From contig NC_052505.1 in the NCBI RefSeq assembly GCF_014356525.2, forward strand, positions 22,837,432 to 22,901,431: a DNA stretch of 64,000 bases. The letters are read 5' to 3'. Shown here piece after piece: positions 37,229 to 47,169 of the stretch. Within the stretch, counting starts at the first letter, position 1, and each line of letters begins with the position of its first letter. Position numbers and translations under genes: made by a program. This DNA comes from Nilaparvata lugens (taxonomy: Eukaryota > Arthropoda > Insecta > Hemiptera > Delphacidae). The notes under the pieces are model-generated. The model made no database searches. It saw only the letters and a list, made by a program, of their open reading frames with translations, and was not told the origin of the DNA.

Positions 37229-37284
37229 CTGAAGCGCTGATTTTGCTGCGCTGAAGCGCTGATTTTGCTGCGCTGAAGCGCTGA
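37229..37284 (+). repeat. 22-bp tandem repeat, 2.5 units
   Basis: The unit ctgaagcgctgattttgctg(cg) occurs at 37229, 37251 and partly at 37273, with exact copies. Confidence 0.9.
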
Positions 37285-37748
37285 GAATAATAGGTGAACG
37301 ACCTCAAAGTTGTTGAAAATTTTGTTTTGATTTGTTCAGTAATATCATCTTAGTAACTGTCTAAAAATAAGACTGAATCGACGATTTTTCATTATTGAGA
37401 AGTTCATGAAGTTTTCACAAACTTCCACCACGTGTCCCCCCCTGTCAAAGTTCAGTGTGCTGACAAGATGACAAGTGAAATCGTTGCGGTCAGCGGTCTT
37501 GCTGGTTCAGCGCTTTCCTACTTTACTGGAAGGAGATACTGCTTTGGGATAAGATTTATGATCACATTCAAGGAGTATGATAAAGTATGAAACTGGTGTA
37601 AAGACATGGAAATTCATTACACGAAACTCCATTACTGCAAATTAATCGATATCAATCTAAAAATAACCATTATGTTATGTAGTCATTAGTTATCGTATAT
37701 TAATTGACTAATCAGATGAGTGTAACCCAGAATTTGATGTATTGTGAC

Positions 37749-37874
37749 ATTTGTATAGTAAAAAATCTCGAGAATACAGACAATCAACAAGAAATAATGA
37801 CCTTTTTTACTCTTAAATAAGTTCATTATTCCTTGTTGATTGTCTGTATTCTCGAGATTTTTTATTATACAAAT
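37749..37874. repeat. Foldback: 52-bp inverted repeat with 22-nt loop
   Basis: Arms 37749-37800 and 37823-37874 are reverse complements with about two mismatches. It sits directly at the left edge of a LINE 3' end. It may be a foldback MITE or an inverted duplication created during LINE insertion. Confidence 0.85.
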
Positions 37875-38097
37875 TTCATACTTATAATTTATATTTTTGT
37901 TTTATGCTTTCACTTTGGTTCTGTAGTTTTTTTAACACTCGGCCCCTGCGCACAGGCTTTGCCTTTGCAGGGACCTTCCGTGTTTTTGTTAACCTGCTAT
38001 TTTAAGTTATTTTGTTTTAGTTTTAAGTTATTTATTTCATAACTACTTTGTACAATAACTATGTTGTAAAAGGATAAATAAATTGAATTGGTTGATT
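37875..38097 (+). mobile_element. LINE 3' end fragment (+ strand)
   Basis: It contains the 3' region 'aacactcggcccctgcgcac' and ends in an ATTGATTG-like tail (38080-38097). The equivalent region occurs in inverse orientation at 38240-38300. No RT coding remains. Confidence 0.65.
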
Positions 38098-38102
38098 GAT
38101 TG

Positions 38103-38700
38103 ATTCAAATTCAAATTCAAATTCAAATTGAAATTGTTTTATCCTTAATGATAATTACAAAGTTTAAAACTTAAAGTATAAACATCACTTAATAGTTATA
38201 TATACAGTAGGTATTATAATTAGTAATTGTATAATATATAAGGAGGGTCCCTGCAAGGTAGAAAAACCTGTGCGCAGAGGCCGAGTGTTGAAGATTTTTA
38301 CATAAATGTTTAGCAAAAAAGATTCTTAGATTGAAGATATACTCGAAGATCTCCATAGTATAACAATGTAAAACCTAAATATTTGGTATAATAATGTGGT
38401 AGTACGAAAGAAGATATGAAGTTGTGCAGAAGAAGAAGACTTGATATAAAAGCATGAAGATAAAATTAATGGAAATAAAAAATATAAGTGCTGAGCTCAG
38501 TTAATAAGAGACATGACAGAGTTTAGATCGGAGCGGATCCAATTTTCAAGTTTTTTAACATGCCCAACCGGCCTGGATGTGATGAAATTTTGTGGAATAC
38601 TATTGAAAATTCTATTACAATTATACATATTACTCATCCATTTTTGAAACTTTACGATTCTAGTATGAATGGGAGTCTCATATACATCATTGTTCCATAC
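38103..38700 (-). mobile_element. LINE 3' end fragment (- strand), tail-to-tail with its neighbour
   Basis: On the minus strand a CR1-like polyprotein C-terminus reads IHTRIVKFQKWMSNMYNC...RPVGHVKKLENW and stops near 38507. A 3' UTR follows with the 'aacactcggcctctgcgcac' block and a (AATTTG)n tail at 38103-38130. It faces the + strand fragment 37875-38097 with only about 5 bp between the tails. Confidence 0.7.
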
Positions 38701-40810
38701 TATTACATGAGAACATGAAGCACCCTGAAGAATTGTTCTTATCTATAGGCTTCCAGTCTACTGGTCTCAAGCCACATTGTGCGAATGATATTTCTGGATA
38801 TAAATTTTGAAACGGCTTCACCCCACTCCACCCCATCCCTGCCTTTTATTTGCAGTACATTCATAGTGACTTAAGCACCACTAAAGTAAGATACGATCGC
38901 CATAAAGTTCAAGATTACTCCGGTACAAATGTACAGTACTGTTAGTACTATGTTTTAGTTGCTCAATTATTAATAAACACAGTTCTTCGCTATTCACCTC
39001 TGGGAACGCTGAACTTTATTCAACTTACATCCCATGATTTTTAGTGCTCCAAGAGGAAATATATTCTGGTAGATTTTACGATTTAGATTAAATCAATGAG
39101 TTACTGATATTTCCTAAGGAACGAAATAATAATAGTAATAAATTTAATAGAGAACAAGTGACTGCTTTATATCTATGAGCATCTAGTCACACTAATTAGA
39201 TTAGATTTGAGATATTTATTCATGTAAGTTATGCAATATATTGTTTATTTAAAAAAATTGATAAACAATCATCATCAAATACATCTCAAAAAGCAAATAA
39301 AATATTGTTTCCTAATTTCTAATATGTGTTCCCTATAGGCAACCCTGTGTGGGGGCACTTAAATATATAATAAATAAAGTTTTTATTCTGGCTCATACTA
39401 ATACTCCAATTTGCAATAAATGACAAAATAGCTAATCATTCAACGAATTTCACAAAAAATGAAAAATTATTAATCACAATGTGGAGTTTGAATGTAATTT
39501 GAATATAGATGATATAATACTGTAATGTAAAACATTTGTTACATCCACGGTGGTTCAACAAAAAATAGTCGACTTGAAAAGGATATTAAATAATATTAAT
39601 ATGGAAGAATTCTCCTTTCGTCGGTGTTATTTCATCACCTTCTGTACTCTTAGGAGCATAATCATGAACCATAATAAGGAGGATTATGTAAGAACTATGA
39701 AGGACCATTTAAGAAGGATTATTACATCACTATTTCATGATTATTTGCAATGAATTAATTAGCAGTTCCTGTATTTTTATGTATTTAGTTATGTATAAGT
39801 TTTAGTTGAGTGAGATAGCATATTCTTATCTTTTGTGAAGTTTTCTCCTGTATATGTTTTTGATGAAAAAATAAATGAATTAATTCATATCCTCCCAATC
39901 ATCACACGACCGGTAACTGTGAATTAGTGGATGCGATGAGATATTTTTGGTTTTTAATTGTCCTGAAATTTTTTGTATTATTATACAGTATTATCACAGT
40001 TATCATACAGGTGATACCATCATGTACTTTGTATAATTGTGTATGTATTCCTCCCTTATTCTCTGCTTCTCCCTTGTTCTCATTTGTAATTTGGATTCTC
40101 TCCAACAAATAATTTACAACTTGATATCTACAGCTACACCTGAAAAAAATCATGTTCATGCAGGTTACAGCTACTCCTACATATCTCATCAACTCTATCA
40201 TACTGCCGCAATCTGCCACCACAGATTTTTTCCCTCCAAAAATCTCTGTGGCCGCCTCCTTTTGAAATATTCTGAAACGGCAACCTGAGTGAGAGAAGCA
40301 GGCTGAAAGGCTAGCACTCGTCCATGACCCATCACACACAGGCGCCTCGGGCCGCTGCTGGTCGTACTGGCAAACTTCAAACGCATCAGCTTTATCTTGT
40401 TTTGCACGCACTCAGGCCTTGTTACACATCCTCAGCCTCCACTCTCGAAACTTATTCATGCCGAAATCTCATTTGCATATGGGATCAGTTCACCGAGGTG
40501 AATGCACGAAAATGCCTCATAATATGCAGACTGAGGCTACTTTCGTCGAGGTTTACGTGAGGCAGGTGAGTAGCATCCCTCCAATGGAAGAATATTCTGT
40601 AGCTGAGTTTCATCGAATACATTATGAGAATTGAAAAAATCATATGGGCTAACAAAAATATGTTACCTTTCTACATATATATAATACACTCGCATAGAGA
40701 TGACAATAGTCTACCTTGGAACATTAAAATATGATTTATAAATTATTGAAGAACCATAACAAAGATGCGTACAGATGCGCATAGCAGATGCAGATGGGCA
40801 TAGAAAAGGT
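38701..40810. other. Non-coding or unassigned stretch
   Basis: A minus-strand frame at 39902-40411 (169 codons) overlaps open frames on the other strand at about 40190-40560, a block less AT-rich than the surroundings. The predicted peptide has no motif I recognise and no splice or promoter evidence, so it is not called a gene. The remainder is AT-rich with nothing recognisable. Confidence 0.45.
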
Positions 40811-41017
40811 GCGTACAGAAGCGCCACGAACACGCTTATTTCACTTTTCACCAGCTGATACTCATTATCTGTATCGCGCATTTCGTCGCTTTTCATCAGC
40901 TGGTGATATGCTGATTATATTCTGTTTTTGTACAGAAACGTTGAAAATTAATGAGTATAGCATCAGCTGGTGAAAAGCAAAATGTGCGTGTTTGTGGCGG
41001 TGCTCAAGTCTGTACGC
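40811..41017. mobile_element. MITE, ~207 bp, ~60-bp terminal inverted repeats
   Basis: The left end GCGTACAGA...CACGAACACGC...TTTCACC AGCTGATAC is mirrored by the right end over about 60 bp ('atcagctggtgaaaagc' to 'tctgtacgc'). The core is short, so the element folds back on itself. The same terminal sequence (gtctgtacg, acacgc, gcatttcactt) bounds a larger element at 52484-53660. Confidence 0.8.
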
Positions 41018-42522
41018 TCATTTATGTCTCCTATTTTATATTGGCGATGGGGTTGAAGTAGAACAGAACGCTCACCATAACTTGCATAGGCTACAACTCA
41101 CACAAACAGAATGCGGTATAATTCATTATAGTATTTTTAAAACACGCCTTCATTATTTTTTTTTTGGTCGATTAAGCTTTTGTTGATAGGTGATGGGATA
41201 AGATGAAGTCTAGAGCAAAAATATGCGATTGGTGGATATGATCAACATGACTCCTCCAGAAGCAGCGTATGAAAAGCTAATAATAATAATTTATTTAGTC
41301 GAGGGTGTAATAGTGCCTTTCCCGACTCAGCTGTGTCTTATCTGGAGTCCGTATTCATAGGAGACAGTAGTACAGCCTACTACTGAGACTGTGATACTGA
41401 GATAGTCGCAAAACAAGTATGTAATACTTTTCCTGAAAAGTCTAGATATGAAATGCAATATGAATAATTGATACAATGGAAACGAGAGAATCGAAAAAGG
41501 AAAAAGCTGTTTTATATAGAGTATTAACTTTTCAGTGAAAGACATCTCTGAACAATGCTCAGATCCAATTCACAATTCGAATTGAAATTATACGATTCAT
41601 GAGGGCCCGGTCTAATATTGAATATGGATCCAATAATTGACAATGCACAATCTATGACAGCCGCGTGCTTTTCTAATTCAATGAACTACAGTGGCGGGTG
41701 ATTCAAAATTTGATCACTCAAATTGGCTTCCGCTGTTAATACAATAGCCATTGTCATGTCCACGTCAATCGAGTGTGGTGTATCATCGTACTGTTCTCGT
41801 AAGCAGCTAATTGTGGAAGGCTGAAATCTATTTTGAACCAAAATGAGTAGAAGTTTTAGATTCGACGGTTAGTCAAGTTACAAAAAATATTTTTCATCCA
41901 GCTACTGTCTAAAGTGCTTACTTTACTCCCTGGAACACAATACTAAAGTGTCAATTTTTCGCTCTCGGGACGAAAAAAGACAAAAACTCCCTAGAGAGTG
42001 AAAGTAACTCCATTTGAATAACATGGGAAGCATCTCTATTTTAATAACTTACATTTGAAATATGTTAGAAGGTCTAATCTCAGATGAGGAAGCAAAATAG
42101 AGTTGTCTGTCATTGAGACAACTGAATTCAATACCACAACCAGAAATTTAATCAACTCATGAAATATATGTTTGTATGATATTACATACTTAATATTAAA
42201 AATTCAAACATTTTTTAAATATTTCATTCTATTCAAAATACTAGCCAACAAATATTTTTCATCTGCAATTCAAATATGAAACGCGCGAACTGGATTAAGC
42301 CATTTTTGATAGCCGGTCAGCTGATAATTGTTACAACTTTTGCCGATAGATAGCGCAATCGGCAGTGCCAATCAGACGTCCGGTTTTTAGGTTTTAGATT
42401 TTAGGTTATGTTGTTAGAGAACATTTTCACTAATAACGTAAGTTATTAAAATTATTTTATTTGCAGTTCCTATAAAAATATTTAGATGGAGGAAAAATGT
42501 TGTGTACATCACGAGCGAAAAA
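41018..42522. other. AT-rich non-coding stretch, partly repeat-like
   Basis: No gene. Around 41915-42020 'ttactttactccct' and 'agagagtgaaagtaac' are near-inverse, which may mark the end of the palindromic element whose hairpin lies at 42523-42602. Confidence 0.45.
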
Positions 42523-42602
42523 AACTTTTTCTCCCTCAGGAAAACTGTTGCCCTCGGCTTCGCCTCGGGCTTCAAACTTTTTCCCACAGGGAGAAAAAGT
42601 TG
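42523..42602. repeat. Nested inverted repeat (hairpin with GC-rich core)
   Basis: Outer arms aactttttctccct (42523-42536) and agggagaaaaagtt (42589-42602) are exact inverses. The core holds a second palindrome, ccctcggcttcgcctcggg. This resembles the end of a foldback-type transposon. Confidence 0.65.
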
Positions 42603-42754
42603 TACTTCTCACTCTAGATATACAAATAACTACTCGTTAACTACAGAATACATGAACAAAACCTATTGTCCGACTGTCCGATAAAAAATAATTATTTTAA
42701 CATCACAGTTGAGTAACATAATACTACTAATAATTAAAAATATCATAACATGAT

Positions 42755-42920
42755 AACAAAATTTATTATTCTTAGTTTAGTCATTAGTTTTGAAGTGAAT
42801 ATTGTACTCTTTGAAGTGAAAGGTTGAATCATAATTTAACAAAATTTATTATTCTTAGTTTAGTCATTAGTTTTGAAGTGAATATTGTACTCTTTGAAGT
42901 GAAAAGTTGAATCATAACCT
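42755..42920 (+). repeat. 83-bp tandem duplication
   Basis: Units at 42755 and 42838 match with essentially one substitution ('aggttg' versus 'aagttg'). Both contain 'gtactctttgaagtgaaa'. Confidence 0.9.
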
Positions 42921-43179
42921 CATTATTTTTTCGAAACTTTTATTCATAAGAATTTGGGAGGAAGACAGTTTTGGGCTAAGCCTGTTGTCTTCTCCCAATC
43001 ATTTTTGAATGTCAATGAAATTGATAAATAAATAAATACATTGTCACTGTATTTGAAATCCGTGATTTTTTACAGTTTAGATTGTAAATTGGAGTATAAC
43101 TCAAAAATGTGAAAGTGGCATAAATGAATAACTTATAACTATTGATTACACACCACGTTTCCCTGACTATCACTCAAAA

Positions 43180-43430
43180 ATCTATACATTCGGCCATTGC
43201 CATCTCTCCACTTATTCCATCTCATTTATATTTTTATTATCTTTTTCATTCGATCTCACAAAAAGTTTCAGATCTCTTCTTATTTTCTCTCTCTTTTCAA
43301 CTCCTCATTTTTGTCACTACTTCTACATGCTCACCTTCCTCTCACATTCTTTCTTTTTTATTTTCCTCTCTTACTCTTTTTCTCCCTCCTCTCTTGTCCC
43401 ATTTTCCCCATTGTCTATTTTCTTAGGGGA
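43180..43430 (+). repeat. Pyrimidine-rich tract
   Basis: C/T-rich on the + strand, giving artefactual Ser/Leu/Phe-rich frames. Confidence 0.8.
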
Positions 43431-43896
43431 ATGTGTCCGAGCACACGCACACCATACACTCCTCCTTCCCCCTTATCCCAACCCAGACACAACATGATAC
43501 ATGGCGCTATCATATTTTCTCAGAAAAATAAAACTTATTATACAGTGGCTGTCACTGTCCATCCAGGGGATAGAAACTGGAAAAGGTCTCGAGGTCGTGG
43601 CGCGAAACTTGCTGCGAAACCCATCAACCAATTTCCACTAGTCTAGACCAGACATGCCGATATTGACAAAAAGTTGCAGCGCACATCACATAACTTATTC
43701 TCACATCATCTCTGGGCGGGTATTGTTGAATCTGTGACTTTGTCCCCATCACTATTATTGCAGATACGCCCATACCATTTTATTGTTCCAATGTAGAATC
43801 ATAACTCAGTTGTTGAAAAAATGAAAACAACAACTCAATTTTAACAACAACTTAGTTGTTGTTAAAATGAAATCTATGCCTATTATTTTTTTACTT
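43431..43896. other. Non-coding stretch
   Basis: No gene. A 31-bp perfect hairpin (attttaacaacaact, one base, inverse) lies at 43838-43868. Confidence 0.5.
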
Positions 43897-44062
43897 CTTC
43901 TTTTTCTTATTCCTTTCACGGTTTAGGCATCATTGCCTGTTCCGAACCTCATAATCTCTATTATTATCGGACCATATTTTCCTTGGACGTCCTCTATCCC
44001 TTTTCCCAACTGGTGTGTACAATAAGGCCTGCTTAGGGATCCAGTCTCCACTCATTCTACTC
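43897..44062 (-). pseudogene. LINE polyprotein C-terminal tail fragment
   Basis: The minus strand reads SGDWIPKQALLYTPVGKRDR then GRPRKIWSDNN and, after one stop, CLNRERNKKKKK. The GRPRxxW basic tail followed by lysines (a GAA-type run) is the usual C-terminus of RTE-like LINEs. Only about 50 codons remain. Confidence 0.75.
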
Positions 44063-44468
44063 ACATAGAATTATTTTATTATTTTGTAGAGTAGTAATGA
44101 ACTTCTGTGACTATGTCCCCTGAGGCTATCCAGTAAGTCTCAATGACATTTTATTTCGGAGAATCTCATCAGTTAGACCACAATAGAAAAGTAAAGTGTT
44201 GGTCTTATGTGAGAACTTTTTAACCGGTATCTCCATAATTATAATATCAAATACTGTAATAATATTATGTCATTATGAAACTCAATAAAACTTTGTCCCT
44301 TAAAAAAAACATTGTTATCCAACACAACTTCATTTAGGTGTTCTACTGTAATGAAAGAGAAAAAAAAACTCAGAGGTGTAAACCTTCACTTCTATAATCA
44401 TGGATACCTTTTAAAATCATAACTCTCCAAAAATAATTTTCTAAAAATCAGTGAACTTCCATTTTATT
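44063..44468. other. AT-rich non-coding stretch
   Basis: Nothing recognisable. Confidence 0.5.
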
Positions 44469-44471
44469 CAA

Positions 44472-44715
44472 ATAATCACTTCTAGAAATGAAGAACATTG
44501 TAAAATTAGATAATTCCTTAACAGCAGTACCTTGTTCTTCGTCTATTTTATTCTAATAATCACATCTAGAAATGAGGAACCTTGTAAAATTAGATCATTC
44601 CTTAACAGCAGTACCTTGTTCTTCGTCTATTTTATTCGAATAATCACTTCTAGAAATGGGGAACCTTGTAAGATGCGATCATTTATCAACGGCAGTACCT
44701 TGTTCTTTGCTATAC
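44472..44715 (+). repeat. 84-bp minisatellite, three units
   Basis: Units start near 44472, 44556 and 44640 with 'aataatcac(t/a)tctagaaatg' and contain 'cagtaccttgttctt'. The third unit is more diverged and shorter. Because 84 is a multiple of three, a 63-codon repeating frame (44532-44723) stays open; there is no other sign that it is coding. Confidence 0.9.
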
Positions 44716-44768
44716 GTACTTAGCAATTCCTATTCTGTCAGGAGAATTCCACACAAACATGTTATTAG

Positions 44769-45181
44769 TCTCCACACACATAATGCTTGCGATAGAGTGC
44801 TTGCGTAGCAGCATAGAGATCCCGGGTTCAAACCCTCCCATTACCAAAAGTTTTTTAACCAGATCACTCCCGTGTTATCGGATGGGCACGTTAAACTGTC
44901 GGTCCCGGCTGAAGTATGACAGTCGTAAGGCCCATTGACGGCTTAAATTATATATTCAGGCGGTGGAACATTCCCGAAAGGGAACTCCCCACCAACAAAA
45001 GCCATACGAATTTACTTTTTTTTACCAAAAGTTTTTTAAGCAGATCACTCCCGACGTTATACTGTCGGTCCCGGCTGATTTATGACAGTCGTAAGGCTCA
45101 TTGACGGCTTAAATTATATATTCAGGCGCTGGGACCTTCCCGCAAGGGACTCATCACCAACAAATCCATACGAATTTACTT
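44769..45181 (+). mobile_element. tRNA-derived SINE with duplicated 3' body
   Basis: A tRNA-like head carries an RNA polymerase III B-box-like GGTTCAAACCC at 44825-44835. The body 'atcactcccg...gtcggtcccggctga...tgacagtcgtaaggc' occurs twice: 44846-45018 with the head, then 45024-45180 without it. Both end 'ccatacgaatttactttt'. The whole is bounded by near-identical 22-bp sequences (44747-44768 and 45182-45203, 'ttccacaca...gttat.ag'), probably a target-site duplication. No head precedes the second body, so this is a single insertion with an internal duplication or a dimer. Confidence 0.8.
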
Positions 45182-45231
45182 TTCCACACACAAACGTTAT
45201 CAGAGAATAGACGCAATAATGAGAGTCTAAC

Positions 45232-45393
45232 CTGGCATTCGTAAGTTCCGTTGTCTCGCTTCTGGACGTACTTGATCTGCAGATTCCAGTCTTCGGTGTT
45301 GTCGGCGTGTACGGCCTGAAAGCGCTCGTCGTTGGTGTAAGTGAGCACGCCTGACGTCAGGATGTGCCAGTCGCGACGACGCACCCACGATAC
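45232..45393 (-). CDS. dpr: Dpr-family immunoglobulin domain exon
   Basis: This 162-nt exon encodes 54 residues starting VSWVRRRDWHILTSG and ending KRDNGTYECQ. These are strand C (the invariant Trp), the Dpr-typical RRRDxHILTSG and TYTNDERFQ segments, and strand F with the D-x-G-x-Y-x-C motif of the first immunoglobulin domain. Dpr proteins are neuronal surface receptors that bind DIP partners in synaptic specificity. The acceptor is ttgcag at 45399-45394; the donor is gttaga starting at 45231. Both junctions are phase 0 as drawn. The acceptor's pyrimidine tract is weak and the donor is not optimal. Codon choice is more GC-rich than the surroundings. Which dpr paralogue this is cannot be decided from one exon. 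Confidence 0.92.
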
Positions 45394-47068
45394 CTGCAAT
45401 CAATCACCTTGCTAACCAATCACATTGCACTCAATCGTTGTAATCCTGATAACACAGGTTCTCGTCTGAGATACGATAGACACAGTGAAACTGCTACGAA
45501 CTAGAAAAAGTCATCAACAAAAAAATATATTGATTGGGCCTTCATATATTCATGTTTTTCCAACTAAATCATCATACCCAAAAACGAAGAACAAAAACAC
45601 TTTTAGTTCAACAGCAACATTCATTGTTCAGTCAAAATAATTGAGTGATGTGGTCCTGAATGTAACTGTTCGTTAGCTGGAATTTGTGTTCAACATGGAA
45701 AGGAAAGTTATTTTTATGACATGTACGATTCAATTAATATGCAATATCAATTTGGTATTAATATCTATAATCAATATCGTATTGGCTGCTTCACAATAAA
45801 TTGATATTCTGAAACCATTCCTTTACTCTATACAAAACGTTCCATCAATTATCCGTTGTCATTCAATATTTAAAAATAGTGAATTATTGATAATTACAAT
45901 ACAAATATAAAAATATTTTGTTCACAAAATACAACACGAGCTGTACGATACTTTAGTACTATTACATGAAATGATAGAAGTTGTCCATTGATATCATCAA
46001 TCAATGTCTTTGAAAATTAAATTTAGACAGTATACATTTCAATAATGACAAACTCCAGAAAAAAGGTTTCAAGTCTGAGTAGGAAATATCCATACGGGTA
46101 TATAATGATAGATACGGTAGGATATTCATGTTTTGGCTCCATGTCTCCGTGTTGTGCTTTAATTGAACGCTATAAGGCTGGTTGAGTAGTAATAATAGCC
46201 ATTCTTCTAGTCTGATCACAAAACATCGTGTGAGACTCAGTGGACGGACAGATATAGAGTAATAGAAAGAATAGAAGTTCATAAAAGAATTGGGGAAAGA
46301 AGTAGATATAAGTAGATAGGAGTGAATACATGAGGTATACGAGAAGTGGTTGAAAGAGGATCAAAGCAAGTGGGAAATTTTGAGTAAGAGAAAACTAAGT
46401 AAAAGTGGAGGATGAATTCAGCACCTGTGGAAATGACACAGCAATTGAATTTAAATGTTTGCCAGGGACATAGACCAAGCTGTAGCACACGTATGAGACG
46501 CGAACGGCAATAAGCTAAATGGAGCACGCTATGCAAATACGCCTCAAGGGATCGCTACTGTGACGTCACAGAGCTAATCCCAAATGGATGAGCAAAGGCG
46601 ATTTGTATTTAGGAAAAAACCCAATACCAAACTCTGTTATCGCTTTTTGGTACTTCCCTCTAGCCAAAGATGCTTCAATCGTTGAAAAAATTGACTGGAA
46701 TTTTGAAAAAATTGTGACAGAGCTCAAACCTCACCGCTTGGATCTGATTGCTTCTTGAATAAGGCGACATCAAAATTTACCAAAGCAAGCGGAGTTGAAC
46801 TTTGTCTTTCCTGAAAAAGTTTGGTTTATCAGAAATCAAATGTTCAAGATAATTCCAAACTATATTGAATGATGTGACATTCATTTTCAATAGTTTTCGT
46901 GTGGAACTCACTACTGGATGTTTTATGTTGTACTGTCTATATACAAACCAGGCGCCAAGGTATGCAACCCGCACAACAATAGCAAAGGTTTGTTCACATA
47001 CCACATTATTTTTTCATTTTATGTATTTCTAATTTACTTTGAACCATAAAGAGGGTGATAATTATTAT
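45394..47068. other. Intron-like AT-rich stretch upstream of the Dpr exon
   Basis: No further exon of the immunoglobulin domain (for example a block with strand B cysteine) is recognisable here. A few short open frames are not family-like. Confidence 0.5.
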
Positions 47069-47169
47069 AAATTAATATAATGCTTACTTGACTTAATTCC
47101 TGTTACTCCAGTTGGAGCATAGAGCATCCACAAATAGCCGCCATCCCTCTCTATCATCTGCCATCCTTC

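Noticed and set aside
44790..44850. Possible tRNA gene at the GGTTCAAACCC box
   Set aside because: No cloverleaf with acceptor stem and anticodon arm can be drawn; the following body and flanking repeats show it is a SINE head.
45154..45231. Continuation of the Dpr frame past CQ (VRLSLLRLFS...)
   Set aside because: This is intron sequence after the donor GT; Dpr proteins do not continue this way and it runs into the SINE flank.
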